Positions 1 through 10,211 of a DNA stretch of 64,000 bases are shown here, piece after piece. This DNA comes from Undibacterium sp. YM2 (lineage in GTDB: Bacteria > Pseudomonadota > Gammaproteobacteria > Burkholderiales > Burkholderiaceae_D). The stretch covers positions 6,076,001-6,140,000 of the forward strand of contig NZ_AP018441.1 in assembly GCF_009937975.1 (NCBI RefSeq). Direction: 5' to 3'. The first letter of the stretch is position 1. Every line of letters starts with the position of its first letter. The notes beneath the pieces are model-generated. The model ran no database searches, had not been told where the DNA came from, and worked only from the letters and a program-made list of their open reading frames with translations. A program made the translations under genes and the position numbers.

Positions 1-3000
1 TCCCGTGCTGTAAGAACGGCCTACCAGGAACAGGGCGAGTTTTTCCTGGGTGCTGTAGTAACGGTGTTTCTCCATCTCGTTGGCGATGACACCGATCAGG
101 TTATCGCGGCCATCCAGCTTGATCTGGTGCCTGTCCAGCAAGGCATACGACAGGGCTGCATCACGCAGGTTGCTGCCGTAGTCATACCACCAGTAACCAT
201 TGTCACGGCCTTTCTTGACACCTTCGGCCAGAGCGACATCGCTGCGCGCCTTGTCGCCCATTTGCTTCAAGGCGATGCCCAGTTGTATCAGCGCAAGGCC
301 GGATTGTGCATTGCCACGCGCATCATGCATCTGGCGCAAGGTGGCCAGTGGTGCCTTGTTCTGGCGTGACAGCACATAAGCACCTGCTGCCAGTACACCG
401 AAATGGCTATTGTCACGCACGCGGTTTTCTTCCCACAGGTTGCTGGTGCCAGTAGTGGAGGCTGCTACCGGTTTGGGGCTCGCTGGCATGCGTGCCACCC
501 CGTCCTGCAAACCGCGCAGGAGGAAGTCCAATGCCTTGTTATACATCGCATCCGGCACACCAAAGCCCTGCTCACGTGCATCTACCAAAAAGCCGGTGAC
601 ATAGGCAGACAACCAGTACTCATACTCCGACACATTACCCCACAGGCTGAAGCCGCCATTCGGTGCCTGCATGGTGGCCAGGCGGGCGATGGCCTTGTCC
701 AGCATCTCTACCCTTTGCTCGCGTGTATAGGGCTTGAGTCCAAAGCGTTTGGCGGCTTCTTCATCAATGAATACATGCGGGTAAGCGGTACTGGTGGTTT
801 GCTCGGCGCAGCCGTAGGGGTAAGTTAGCAAGCCCTGGATGGCAGCGCGGATATCGATCGGTGCCTTGTTCGATACCACCATGTGTGCCAGCAACGATGC
901 CTTGTGCAAGCCTGCCAGGTCAGCTTCCTTGATATCCAGCGATTCACCGGCTTTCACCGTAAAGCGTTTGGTGATCTGGGTCTGTGGTGTAGGAGCTTGC
1001 ACGGTAAGCGCAAAACTTCTTTCCATCTTGATGCCAGAGCCGCTGATATTAACAGTAATGGTATGCAAACCCGGCACTGGCTTGGCTTCGATAGGGAAGC
1101 GCAGGGTTTGTTTTTGCTGGTCTTTCAGGCTCACGCTGCGTTCGGTTTCTGTCAGTTTCAGGGCTTCGCCACCATTGATGCTGACTTTCAGGTTTTGTCC
1201 TGCACCCGAGAGATTATGCAAATCCAGTGCGACGATGGCAGTGTCACCAAAAGACAGGAAGCGTGGCGTTGCCAGCTCGGCTATCAGCGGTGCGGCCACC
1301 GTCATCTCGGCATCCTTGGCACCAAAGCGCTCGCCACCGGCCACCACTGCCATCAGGCGCAAAGTGCCGTTAAAGTCGGGGATGACCAGCGGTATTTCGG
1401 CCTCACCTTGTTCATTCAGTTGCACAGGGCCGCTGAAGATGTCGATGAGTTTGACCTTCTTCGGCAAGCTCTTGGTGGCTTTGGGCGTGTTGTCACCACC
1501 AAATTTCAGCTTGCCTTTCTGGCCCTGCATTTTTTCTATGAGGCGGCCATAGATATCATGCTGGTCCGGGCCATAACGCAATTTGGCAAAGAAGAAAGCA
1601 TGAGGATCAGGCGAGACAAATTTGGTGATATTCAAAATGCCCACATCCACTGCCGACAGGGTCACCATGGTTTTTTGGCCCTTGGCTTCCGGCACCTTGA
1701 TTTTTACCTTGACGGTGCTGTCAGGCAGCACTTTGACTGGTGCTTCCATGGTCACGGCAAATTTGCGGTCTGCCCTGTCCAGCGGGATATGCGCGATACC
1801 CAGTGCACGCGCCGGTGTCACCTTGTCACCTTCATTGCCTGGGCGCAGAACCACGGCAGAGACATACAGGTCGTGGCGTTTCCAGTCCTTGTTGAGCGGG
1901 ATATCGATGGTCGTTGCATCTGCACCTACAGACATGCGTTTTATCCACAGGGTCTTGTCACCTTCTACCGTGATCAGGGCTTCACCCTTGTGTGGCGGGG
2001 TGAACGTCAGGCGTGCTGTGTCTCCATCCTTGTAGACGGGTTTATCCAGCTTCATGGCGACCTTGTCAGGACGTACGCCCTGGCTTTCATCACTGCGGGC
2101 GCTCCAGCCTACATAGAAGCGATACACAGCTTGCATCTTGGTGTCAGGGTCCAGCACTTCGAGGCGGTAGCGGCCATAGCGCACTGGCAGGCGCAATTTT
2201 CCACGGCCATTGGCGGGCACGGCAACGGCACTGGTTTCAACCAGTTCATCGGTTTCGGTAAAGCCAGACTGCCAGCCGCGCTGGTCTTCAAAGCGCCAGT
2301 AGTAATTGCGGTCTTCGCGGAACAGGCGTACCGGCAAGGTTGGTGATGCCTGCAATTTGCCATCCTTGTCAGCACGTATGACTTCAAATTCCACCGGGCT
2401 GCCTTCAGGCGCATATTCACCGGTGAACATGGGGCGCAGGCCTACCAACACAGGGGCTGGCCAGACTGTGCGTTCCATGCTGCGCACGACTGGGCGGCCA
2501 CCGCTTTCCAGCAGGCTCAGGGTAGTGCGTACTGTGAAGGGGGAGCGGCGTTTGGCGATAGGTGAAAGATCGACATCGACGGATGCCTTGCCTTCATCAT
2601 CGAGCTTGCTTTCCTCGAGTTCAGTACGGGTCTTGGCTTCATTTTCGGTGACATCACCAAATTCAAAACCTGGGTATTGCTTGGCCAGCGGATTCTTATT
2701 GCGTTCAAACTGGGCCACGCCCAGCAGGCGGTTACCTGCTGCCGGTGCACCGTACAGGTAGCTACCGACTACATCGACGCTATAGTCACTGTCAGCCGCC
2801 AAATTCGCCAGTTTGCTGGACAGATCCAGCTTCATGCGTTCTGGCAGGAATTCTTCTACACCGAAGCGGAATACCGTGCCCGGCACCTTGTCAGCCGGGT
2901 CGGCACGCAATTCCAGGGTCCAGAAACCGGTAGGAGCATCGGCTGGTAATTCCAGGCGCTTGACGAGGTAACCACCAAAGCGCTGGTCTGGCCGCCATGT

Positions 3001-4496
3001 TGCAGTGAACTGGTCCTTGCCATCCGGGCGTTTCAGTTTGGCCTGTATGGCCTTGGCAGGCACGGCGCGGCCATCGGCATCACGTGCCAGCACAGACACA
3101 TCGAATTGCTCGCCGGGGCGATACAGATTACGACCGGAATACGCAAAAAGGCGCGTCGCCTTGTAAGGCGAGCCAGTGATATCGTATTCAGACAAATCAA
3201 GCGCAGGTTCCTTCAGCGCCAGTACAGAAATCTGCTCACCCTTGCGTGCCATCAAGACCTTGGCAGTTTTTGGTTGTTCGGCAAAAACCACATGACCATC
3301 ACCATCGGTATCGGCCTTGGCCAGTACTTTGCCCGCTTCATCCATCCATGAAACTTCAACACCGGCAACGGCTTTGCCATCAGTCAGCGAGCTGACAAAG
3401 GCATCGGCAGATTTGTCATACAGATGCGTATGCAGGCCCAGGTCGGACACATAGAAATACGTGGTCTGGTATTCATAACGGAAGCGGCCAGGCTGGCTCA
3501 TGACGGCGACATACACGCCGGGTTCCTTGAGTTCCTTGATGTCTTCCACCGAGATATAGGTGACGCTGCGCTTATTGGCTTTTTGCTCGGTCATGAAACG
3601 GCCAAGATAGACGCTTTCAGACATATTGCGCAAATCATCGAGCTGGTAAACCTGGACCGCACCTTTCAGGCTGCTGCGCTTCCAGTCATAGTTGTAGTCC
3701 TCCCCGCCTTCGCCTTCTTCACCTTCGGTTTTTGCGGCATCGGCTTTTTTCGGTTTGCCATTGATGACGCGGTCCAGGAAGCGAGGCAACTGGTCATTTT
3801 TGACACGCAGGAATTGCACATCGACTTCCGGCACGTTCACAGTAACAACAGGCAAGCCGCCATTCTGTTTGGCAGGCAAGACCATGCCATTGCTGGCGAA
3901 GTAATACGAAGGGGAAACCGGTGCAGAGACTATCGAATAACGTGCTTCACTACCCAGGGTCTTGCCATTGCGCGCAGGCAGGCCCAGCTGCACCTGGACG
4001 ACATAACGGGTCTGTGGCTTGATATGCGGGAAGTACAAGAGGCGCGGGTTTTCACCAACGACCCAGGCACCGGCTACCGGTTTGCCGCCTTTGCTGTCGG
4101 TGTCTTCTGCCTTGGTACTTACGGTGCTTACCTTGCCTTTTTTGGGCTGGCCATCATCGTCATAGCCATTGTCTTCATCATTATTACTGGTCTCGGCTTT
4201 TTTCAGGTCCGCTGCCGAGGGGGCATCTCGAATACCTGCAAATACTTTTCATAAGTCTTGCTGCTGTCGAGAGGAATGCTGAAGGTCAGAGCCAGTGCTG
4301 GCGCACCATCAAGGCCACGGTCTGCCGCATCGACCAGAGTAAGAGGGGCATTCGGATCATCCTTGATTTCCAGTGCACCAACAGCATCAGATGCCCCAGA
4401 CCCACCTGGGCTTTTGTTCTTGTACCAGTATGCGCCGCCTATGATGGCAATGAATAAGGCGAACAACATCGCCATTTTGAACGATTTGCTTTGCAT
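1..4496 (-). CDS. Alpha-2-macroglobulin family protease trap, 3' end outside window, one apparent frameshift
   Basis: Large bacterial alpha-2-macroglobulin (YfhM-like), an envelope protein thought to trap proteases that reach the periplasm. The start at 4496 follows an AGGGAAG ribosome site and encodes an N-terminal membrane anchor (MAMLFALFIAIIGG). The reading frame from about 4222 down to 1 is open and encodes repeated macroglobulin beta domains, then the thioester motif YPYGCAEQTTS, with Cys-Ala-Glu-Gln at 799-810 (about residue 1229). The N-terminal frame, however, ends at a TGA at 4203-4205. The two frames join cleanly if one C is added to the C5 run on the minus strand near 4217-4221, giving EMPPSAADL. 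An acidic, lysine-rich linker follows the junction. Related genes are about 1500-1900 codons and often precede pbpC, which would lie beyond position 1. Family call is firm; whether the frameshift is real is open. Confidence 0.93.
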
Positions 4497-4530
4497 GTGG
4501 CTTCCCTGAAGTATCGGTGCAGTTTGCACG

Positions 4531-4542
4531 TTTGTGCACAAA
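4531..4542. promoter_or_regulatory. 12-bp perfect palindrome upstream of the alpha-2-macroglobulin gene
   Basis: TTTGTGCACAAA is a perfect palindrome ending 35 bases upstream of the start codon at 4496, with a further TTTGCACA next to it. It is placed where an operator would overlap a promoter or leader. No regulator is identified; the operator role is inference. Confidence 0.35.
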
Positions 4543-4587
4543 TTTTGCACAATGATTATGACATGGGCATTGTCAATAATTTCACTT

Positions 4588-4621
4588 GTTACGATATCTT
4601 CCGGTGTTACGATTTCTTCCG
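4588..4621. repeat. Tandem direct repeat, two 16-bp copies at 18-bp spacing
   Basis: GTTACGATATCTTCCG (4588-4603) and GTTACGATTTCTTCCG (4606-4621) differ at one base. The pair lies in the 190-bp gap between the phosphatase-like gene and the alpha-2-macroglobulin gene, about 92-125 bases upstream of the latter's start. Tandem sites at near two-turn spacing suit an activator, but that is inference. Confidence 0.5.
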
Positions 4622-4686
4622 TGGGGGTAAAAGCAACACACGATTAAGGGGAAAATTGAGGCAGCATGAAATGCTACAGCTAGTTG

Positions 4687-5301
4687 TCAGTAAGGTTCAA
4701 AATTGATCTTGTGCTTTTGCAAGACATCCAGCATCAGTTGCTTCCAGGGCCCGCTCGGTGTCCAGACCTTGCTGACTGATTCATAGGCTATGGACGGGTC
4801 TTCCTTGCCGACCACCACGCGGTACAAAAAGAGCATGGTGGATGCACGCATGTTCACCTGGCAGTGCACCAACACCTTTTTATTTCCCAGGCTTTGCAGG
4901 ATGGCAGCAAAGGTTTCGTAGTCGCTGACGGCTGGCTTGTTGAAAACTATCGGGATATTCACAAACAACATGTTCTGGCGGCCGACGATGATGTTCTCTT
5001 CACGCACGGCATCAGAGACATGCGGCGGGGCCAGGTAGATGACAGCTTCATAGCCTTGCGCAGACAAGCTTTCCAGCGCCTTGGCAGTGGGCTGGCCTGA
5101 GCTGGTCAGTTTCGCGGTGATGGGGACAACATTGGGTGCATCAATGTTTTGTGTGTTTTGTGCATGGGCACCTGTGGATAAGCCTGTACATAAGACTGTG
5201 GACAAGCCCAGAAAAGCGGTGCATAAGTATGTAGATAAGCTTGTGGACATGCCTGTGAATATCCTGTGGAGCAATGTGTTAACAGGCTTGCTCATACTCA
5301 T
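4687..5301 (-). CDS. Exported cysteine phosphatase-like protein (DUF442 / DSP-like)
   Basis: 204 residues. An N-terminal export signal ends near AHA (about residue 47), then comes a compact domain with the phosphatase signature HCQVNMRAS (His-Cys-x5-Arg), as in the DUF442/dual-specificity phosphatase-like family. The opening NVVPITAKLTSSGQPT also fits this family (start of domain, SGQP). The substrate is unknown. The ATG overlaps the stop of the SnoaL-like gene upstream (ATGA at 5298-5301), so the two are translationally coupled. The signal region is unusual: it consists of a 4-residue repeat of the form L-S/C-T-x, encoded by 12-bp DNA repeats. Family assignment comes from the active-site motif; function in the cell is not known. 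Confidence 0.75.
   Translation of the reverse strand: MSMSKPVNTLLHRIFTGMSTSLSTYLCTAFLGLSTVLCTGLSTGAHAQNTQNIDAPNVVPITAKLTSSGQPTAKALESLSAQGYEAVIYLAPPHVSDAVREENIIVGRQNMLFVNIPIVFNKPAVSDYETFAAILQSLGNKKVLVHCQVNMRASTMLFLYRVVVGKEDPSIAYESVSKVWTPSGPWKQLMLDVLQKHKINFEPY
5173..5274. repeat. 12-bp period repeats resembling DnaA boxes inside a signal-peptide coding region
   Basis: On the plus strand TGTGGATAA (5173), TGTACATAA (5185), TGTGGACAA (5197), TGTAGATAA (5230), TGTGGACAT (5242) and TGTGAATAT (5254) mostly recur every 12 bases. The first is the reverse complement of the consensus DnaA box TTATCCACA. The repeats encode the L-S/C-T-x repeat in the signal region of the phosphatase-like protein. Confidence 0.6.
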
Positions 5302-5732
5302 GCTCCAGACTCATTCCGGGTTTCCAGCGTCAGCAAATTCGCGTCACGGCTGATACGCCATTTGCCATCTGCCTGCAAGCGCCAGATACTCAGCACATTC
5401 CCGGCACGCTTCATGTGCTGGCCCGCCTGCTTGGGGATGATCTCGACTTGCAGGTAAGACCAGGCATAGGCAAGATTAGCCTGCACGACAATTTCCTGTA
5501 TCTGGGAGCTGGAAGCGATGTGATGTGTCTGCAAGATGTTGCGCAGGTTCTGGGCAAATAGTTCACGGCCCTTCATCGGCGGATGGCCTGCCACCAGGAA
5601 TACCACTTCTTCATCCATCAAATCGAGCAACTTATCCACATCCCCGGCAGCGGTAGCATCCTGCCATAACCGGATATTGTTCAATATGCTCGTGGCTGCT
5701 GCGCTGGCTTGCTCGGTTCCTTCATTGTGCAT
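5298..5732 (-). CDS. SnoaL/DUF4440-like NTF2-fold protein
   Basis: 144 residues with the layout of the SgcJ/EcaC-DUF4440 group: a leading helix (LWQDATAAGDVDKLLDLM), then DEEVVFLVAGHPPMKGRELF, and a C-terminal strand ending in GKWRISRDANLL. Members are small cone-shaped proteins, some isomerases or hydrolases and many of unknown role. No signal peptide, so probably cytoplasmic. It is the first gene of a two-gene unit with the phosphatase-like gene, with 4-bp stop/start overlap. The substrate cannot be told from sequence. Confidence 0.75.
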   Translation of the reverse strand: MHNEGTEQASAAATSILNNIRLWQDATAAGDVDKLLDLMDEEVVFLVAGHPPMKGRELFAQNLRNILQTHHIASSSQIQEIVVQANLAYAWSYLQVEIIPKQAGQHMKRAGNVLSIWRLQADGKWRISRDANLLTLETRNESGA

Positions 5733-5778
5733 GGCTGTCCTTTATTGTGTTGAGGGCTGAAGCAAGCGCAGATCAGGC

Positions 5779-6486
5779 TTATTTGGGCGGTGGCACCTGG
5801 GCTTGCAGGATTTGCCCGAGGTCCTTGCCTTGTTGCGCCAGCAGGCTTTCCAGTGCCGGCATCAGCGGCCCCAGGGTTTCTGCCAGCATGCTGCGTACTG
5901 TATCGACCACGACTTGGGTGGTTCGTTCAATTTCTATGTTCAGGCTGGCCCCGGTTTTTTTCTCGGCAAAGACGGTCATGCGCAGGGTCTCGGGGATCAG
6001 CCAGACTTCAAACCAGCCTTCCTGGCGGTTGACTTCGGCTATCGTCAGGCTGGCACCATTGATGGCGATATAGCCCTTGGCGAAGATATAGCGCAGCCAT
6101 TCTGGTGGCACGGCGATGCGTATCACGTAATTGTTTTCCAGCTCGCGTATCTGGGCGATATGGGCTTTGAAGTCGATATGGCCAGACAAGGGGTGGCCAC
6201 CAATCTCGGCGCCATCCTTGGCGGCGCGTTCTACATTGACGCGGCCATCCTGGGCATATTCACCGAGCGTGGTAATCGCCAGGCTTTGCTGCATGACATC
6301 AAATTCTGCGGCGTTGTCGCCATGCAGGGCGGTCACGGTCAGGCAAACGCCGTCAACGGCGACACTGGCACCGATTTCCAGGTCCTTGCAAAAACCATCG
6401 GGAAATTCCAGCTGATAAGTGCGCAAGCCGGTCTTGTCATTCAGTGTTGCGATGCGGGCTATGCCCTGTACTATGCCTGTAAACAT
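5779..6486 (-). CDS. ribC: Riboflavin synthase, alpha subunit
   Basis: Catalyses dismutation of two 6,7-dimethyl-8-ribityllumazines to riboflavin, the last step of vitamin B2 synthesis, in the cytoplasm. The 235-residue protein starts with the family hallmark MFTGIVQG and has two lumazine-binding barrel repeats: the first carries VDGVCLTVTAL, the second GYIAINGASLTIAEV. GHPLSGHID lies at the junction. A C-terminal stretch of about 25 residues after the usual end (QGKDLGQILQAQVPPPK) makes it slightly longer than the common 200-215 residues. It stands apart from any other rib gene here. The symbol follows E. coli usage (also called ribE elsewhere). Confidence 0.92.
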   Translation of the reverse strand: MFTGIVQGIARIATLNDKTGLRTYQLEFPDGFCKDLEIGASVAVDGVCLTVTALHGDNAAEFDVMQQSLAITTLGEYAQDGRVNVERAAKDGAEIGGHPLSGHIDFKAHIAQIRELENNYVIRIAVPPEWLRYIFAKGYIAINGASLTIAEVNRQEGWFEVWLIPETLRMTVFAEKKTGASLNIEIERTTQVVVDTVRSMLAETLGPLMPALESLLAQQGKDLGQILQAQVPPPK

Positions 6487-6551
6487 GTTTTATCTTGTTG
6501 GGATACTTGGAATGTCTGTGATTGTAAGCCATTCATGCATTGGCGATATGT

Positions 6552-8561
6552 TTATGCCGCCAGCGGCAATTCCACCATGAAGTTGCAACCCTGCCCGGCC
6601 ACGCTTTCGCAATCGACCTTGCCGCCGCAGGCTTCACTGAGCTTCTTGACGATGGACAGGCCCAGGCCGCTGGAATGTTCACCGGCTGTTGGCAGACTCG
6701 ACAATTTGGTGAATTTTTCAAACAGGTGTTGCTGGTCTGCTGCAGACAAGCCCGGCCCTTCATCCCTGACCTGGAACACACCGAACTCCGGGGTGCTGCT
6801 TACGTTGAGCCAGATACGCTTGCCCAGCGGTGAATATTTGACGGCGTTCGACAACAGGTTATCAATGATCTGTACACAGGCATCAAAGTCTGCCCTGACC
6901 ATGACGCCTTCCTGTATATCCAGTATGACCTGCAAGTCCTTGGCCTTGAGCATCTCGGTATATTGCTGGGCCACGTCCTGCAATATCCTCGACAAGTCCA
7001 GGCTTTGCAGCTTCAGGTGCAGGTGGCCAGAATCGAGGGCATTTACATCCAGCAAATTGCTGATGATGCGCATCATGCGCTGGCCGCTGTTGCTGATGCG
7101 CTCCAGATAATGCTGGCGCTGCTCTTCCGGCATGTTTTGCTGCAGTTTGCGCAGCAAGTCGCTCATGCCTATGATGCTGGTCAAGGGGTTTTTTAAATCA
7201 TGGGCGGCAATGCCCAGGAAATCATTCTTGTCCTTGTCGAGTTTTTGCAGGCTGGCAACCGCCTCGTCGAGTTCGGCAGTGCGTTGTCTGACCTTGGCGT
7301 CAAGCTCTTGTTCAGTACGTTGTGATATCTCCAGCAGCTTTGCCTGGGTCTGGGCGTGTTCTTTCTTCATCAGGCTGATGTGATAGGCCTGGGCCAGGGC
7401 CAGCAAAATGGCTTCTATGGCTGAACCTAACTGGAAACCATATTCAGTCGCCCAGTTAGGTTCCAGCAAGCCCATATTGCGCAAGGCCACCAGCGACAGG
7501 CCGGTGATCCAGGTGGCTGACGCCAGCAAGACGATGTAGCCAGGACGGTAACCACGCAAACCCACCAGCAGGCACACGGGCAGGATCACCATCATCAGGG
7601 CAAAGCCAGTTATTTGCATCAGTGGAGCGACCAACTGGTAATAACCGGCCAGCACTGCCAGCGACACGGCTACGCAGATAATCTGGGTGAAGATGAACAG
7701 GCTATTAATACGCGGCATTTTTTCATGCAGGCGCAAAAAGCTGGAGATAAACATGGTGGAACTCATGACCACCAGTGGTGACAGAAAGCTCGGCAATATA
7801 TCTGCCAGTTCCGGCCAGTCAGGCAGGATGTACATCGCAACATGGCCGTTCAGGCTCATGCCTGCCAGCAAGGACATGCAAGATAAAAACAGGTAATAGC
7901 GCAGCGCTACATCACGGTAAGAAATGGCCAGCAGCAGGTTATATACGATCATGGCCAGCAGCACGCCATAGTAAATGCCCATGAACATAGCAACCTGGCT
8001 GGAGTGCTCGACAAAGGCATGTGATTCCCACAGGCTGGCGCGCAGGAACACCGCGCTGCTGCTTTGCAGGCGCAGATACAGATGTTGTACTTGTGTATCC
8101 GGCAATTGTAGCTGGAACAGCGGGTAATGGTGTTTGAGTTCCAGGCTGGAAAAAGGCAGGCGGTCACCGGCACGGTGTACGGTTGTGCTGCCATCCGGGT
8201 GGACCTGGTAGAGACGGATATCATCGAGGATAACTGGTGACAACTCCATCAGCCATTGCCTGGCCAGTGCTGCCTGGCTGGCTTGTATGTCGAGCTTCAG
8301 CCAGAATACGGATTTGGAAAACGATACATTCAAATTGCCGCGCAGGGGCCGGAACTCTGCATTACTGGATGGTTTGAGCAGGTCGGCGATTTCCAGTCTG
8401 GCGCTTTTATCTTCATAAACCTGGAAGGCAGAGCGCAAGGGGATTTCATTTTTAGCATCGTCGAGCCTGAGGATGGCCGCGTGTGCAGCCGTCGCGCAAC
8501 AGCCCAGACAAACTGCGAGCAGTAACAGGAAGCGTAAGCAAGTATTGCGGACTGCGGTCAT
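6552..8561 (-). CDS. 7TMR-DISM membrane sensor histidine kinase
   Basis: 669 residues. Order: signal peptide (cleavage near AAHA, residue 28), extracellular DISMED2-type beta domain (about 35-180), seven transmembrane helices (about 190-390), a coiled coil (about 395-440), HisKA with the phosphoacceptor histidine in AAHDLKNPLTSI (about residue 453), and HATPase_c with N box (NLLSNAVKYSP), DEGPGL and GLGLSIVKKL motifs. It should autophosphorylate in response to an external ligand and pass phosphate to a regulator. No response regulator is encoded next to it, so the partner is elsewhere (orphan kinase). ATG start at 8561. The ligand is unknown. Confidence 0.9.
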   Translation of the reverse strand: MTAVRNTCLRFLLLLAVCLGCCATAAHAAILRLDDAKNEIPLRSAFQVYEDKSARLEIADLLKPSSNAEFRPLRGNLNVSFSKSVFWLKLDIQASQAALARQWLMELSPVILDDIRLYQVHPDGSTTVHRAGDRLPFSSLELKHHYPLFQLQLPDTQVQHLYLRLQSSSAVFLRASLWESHAFVEHSSQVAMFMGIYYGVLLAMIVYNLLLAISYRDVALRYYLFLSCMSLLAGMSLNGHVAMYILPDWPELADILPSFLSPLVVMSSTMFISSFLRLHEKMPRINSLFIFTQIICVAVSLAVLAGYYQLVAPLMQITGFALMMVILPVCLLVGLRGYRPGYIVLLASATWITGLSLVALRNMGLLEPNWATEYGFQLGSAIEAILLALAQAYHISLMKKEHAQTQAKLLEISQRTEQELDAKVRQRTAELDEAVASLQKLDKDKNDFLGIAAHDLKNPLTSIIGMSDLLRKLQQNMPEEQRQHYLERISNSGQRMMRIISNLLDVNALDSGHLHLKLQSLDLSRILQDVAQQYTEMLKAKDLQVILDIQEGVMVRADFDACVQIIDNLLSNAVKYSPLGKRIWLNVSSTPEFGVFQVRDEGPGLSAADQQHLFEKFTKLSSLPTAGEHSSGLGLSIVKKLSEACGGKVDCESVAGQGCNFMVELPLAA

Positions 8562-8725
8562 ATTGATAGCTTAAATCTCATGCACATCATGCCGCCTGAC
8601 GCCGGGCCAGCCGGTTTCAGGCAGAGAATTGGTAGCCGCGTGTGCTGGCTGCCACAATAGTAAGCAAATTCCTGTTCTTCTTCCATCCTTGCTTATTGAT
8701 AATGCTGTTTTATCTGAATCTGGTC

Positions 8726-9700
8726 TCAGGTGTCGAGTTTTATTTCATGTTCCAGCTCGGTAATCAGGTTCGAGTGCGTCATATCAACCAGATTGCCGCG
8801 TATCCACTGGTGCGCAGGGTTGCGGCTATCGCGTTCATGCCACAGCATATCGACGTGCACATCCGGCATGGCGAAAGGCAGTTCTTTCCAGACCAGCCCC
8901 CCTGTCATGCCGGTTGCGGCAACCAGATGGCGTGGCAATACCGTCAGCAGATCCGAATTGGATACGACACGTCCACTGGTAAAGAATTGATTGACTGTTA
9001 ATACTATGCGTCTTTCCCGCCCCATCTGGGCCAGGGCTTCATCGACCAGACCGTGGGCGCGGCCAGAAAAACTGACCAGCAAATGCCTGGCATTGCAATA
9101 ATCATCGAGCGTCAGTTTTTTATTCGCGAGTGGATGGCCACGCCGCATGACGACCACATAATGGCCGGAATACAGCCTCTCATGCCGGATCGCGCTATTT
9201 GCCGCCCCTTGCCCGCCTGTGAGCTGGGCCACCACGCCAGGAAAGAAACCGATGGCAATATCAATATCACCACGCATGAGCATGGGGCGCGGTTCACGCG
9301 TGGTCAGCGGCACCATGCGCACATTGACGCGCGGTGCTTCTTTTTCCAGCACATTGACGAGGGTAGGCATCCACAGCGCCGCAGTCGCATCCGACATCGC
9401 CATCCTGAAGGTGGTTTGTGCCTGCGATACATCAAAGCTGGTCGGTGCAATCGCACTTTCCAGGGCAGACAGGGCCTGGCGTATCGCTGGCCACAGGATT
9501 TCAGCACGCGGGGTAGGCTTGACGCCATAGGCGGTACGTATCAATAACTCATCACCGAGCGAATGACGCAGGCGTTTCAGTGCATTCGAGACGGCGGGCT
9601 GGGTCATGGCCAGCTTGTCTGCGGCACGGGTCAGGTTCTGCTCGATCATGACAGCATCAAACACACGCAAAAGATTCAAATCCAGTGTCAGAAAATTCAC
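8726..9700 (-). CDS. LysR-family transcriptional regulator (NodD-like branch)
   Basis: 324 residues. The N-terminal winged helix-turn-helix reads LNLLRVFDAV...LTRAADKLAMTQPAVSNALKRLR, typical of LysR regulators, and is followed by a periplasmic-binding-like effector domain from about residue 90. The wording LDLNLLRVFDAVMIEQN resembles the NodD/LinR/NahR branch that senses aromatic compounds, a weak hint only. The start is GTG at 9700 with GGAG about ten bases upstream. It is transcribed away from the small membrane genes at 9849 and 10212; the 148-bp gap probably holds the shared control region. Confidence 0.9.
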   Translation of the reverse strand: MNFLTLDLNLLRVFDAVMIEQNLTRAADKLAMTQPAVSNALKRLRHSLGDELLIRTAYGVKPTPRAEILWPAIRQALSALESAIAPTSFDVSQAQTTFRMAMSDATAALWMPTLVNVLEKEAPRVNVRMVPLTTREPRPMLMRGDIDIAIGFFPGVVAQLTGGQGAANSAIRHERLYSGHYVVVMRRGHPLANKKLTLDDYCNARHLLVSFSGRAHGLVDEALAQMGRERRIVLTVNQFFTSGRVVSNSDLLTVLPRHLVAATGMTGGLVWKELPFAMPDVHVDMLWHERDSRNPAHQWIRGNLVDMTHSNLITELEHEIKLDT

Positions 9701-9848
9701 GTTATTTGCTCCGGTTAGTCAATCATCAATATTTACTGACAATTATTCATGAACAGCATAATTGATATGGTAAATCAAAATTAGATTTATATGATGCACT
9801 GCAATATCATGCACTCATCACAAAATGTTTAAAAAAGTGGAGTAAATC

Positions 9849-10166
9849 ATGACTTTCCTGAATATCGCCTTCCCAGTTGCCAGTGCACTGCCAGTTTCCC
9901 AAATCGCTATCAGCGCCGTTGTTGCTTCCGCCCGTCCATTGCTGGGCCTGGGCATATTGGCCACCATGCTGATCGTGTTCAAACCTATGCTGATGGGCAT
10001 GTTGCGCGCAGCTTTGCTGGTGATCAGCCCAAAACAGTCCCGTGAAGAAAAAACAGCTTCACGCAACCTGCGCAATATGCTGACTATCCGCCGTATCGCC
10101 AATGACCTGGACCGCAGCTCGCCTAACATGGCTGCTGAATTGCGTGCCCTGGCCGCACGTGGCTGA
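9849..10166 (+). CDS. Small membrane protein of unknown function
   Basis: 105 residues with two hydrophobic segments (about 15-35 and 36-60, the latter LLGLGILATMLIVF), followed by a basic, soluble tail rich in Arg (SRNLRNMLTIRRIANDLDRSS). I do not recognise the family. It lies 45 bp upstream of the DUF2798-like gene in the same direction and 148 bp from the divergent LysR gene, suggesting a LysR-controlled two-gene unit that ends at the terminator near 10694. Codon use resembles its neighbours and the ATG start is clean. Confidence 0.65.
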   Translation: MTFLNIAFPVASALPVSQIAISAVVASARPLLGLGILATMLIVFKPMLMGMLRAALLVISPKQSREEKTASRNLRNMLTIRRIANDLDRSSPNMAAELRALAARG

Positions 10167-10211
10167 GCGCCCCTGGCTAAACATAGCACGATTAAATAAG
10201 TAATTGGTATT

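Noticed and set aside
883..2346. 487-codon plus-strand frame inside the alpha-2-macroglobulin gene
   Set aside because: Antisense shadow of a continuous minus-strand gene with clear family motifs; the plus-strand product is rich in His, Gln and Cys without domain pattern.
5173..5274. Chromosomal replication origin
   Set aside because: DnaA-like 9-mers are present, but no dnaA, dnaN, gyrB or rpmH gene and no AT-rich unwinding region is near; repeats are coding.
5803..7110. 435-codon plus-strand frame
   Set aside because: Antisense to riboflavin synthase and the sensor kinase; no domain, crosses two real genes.
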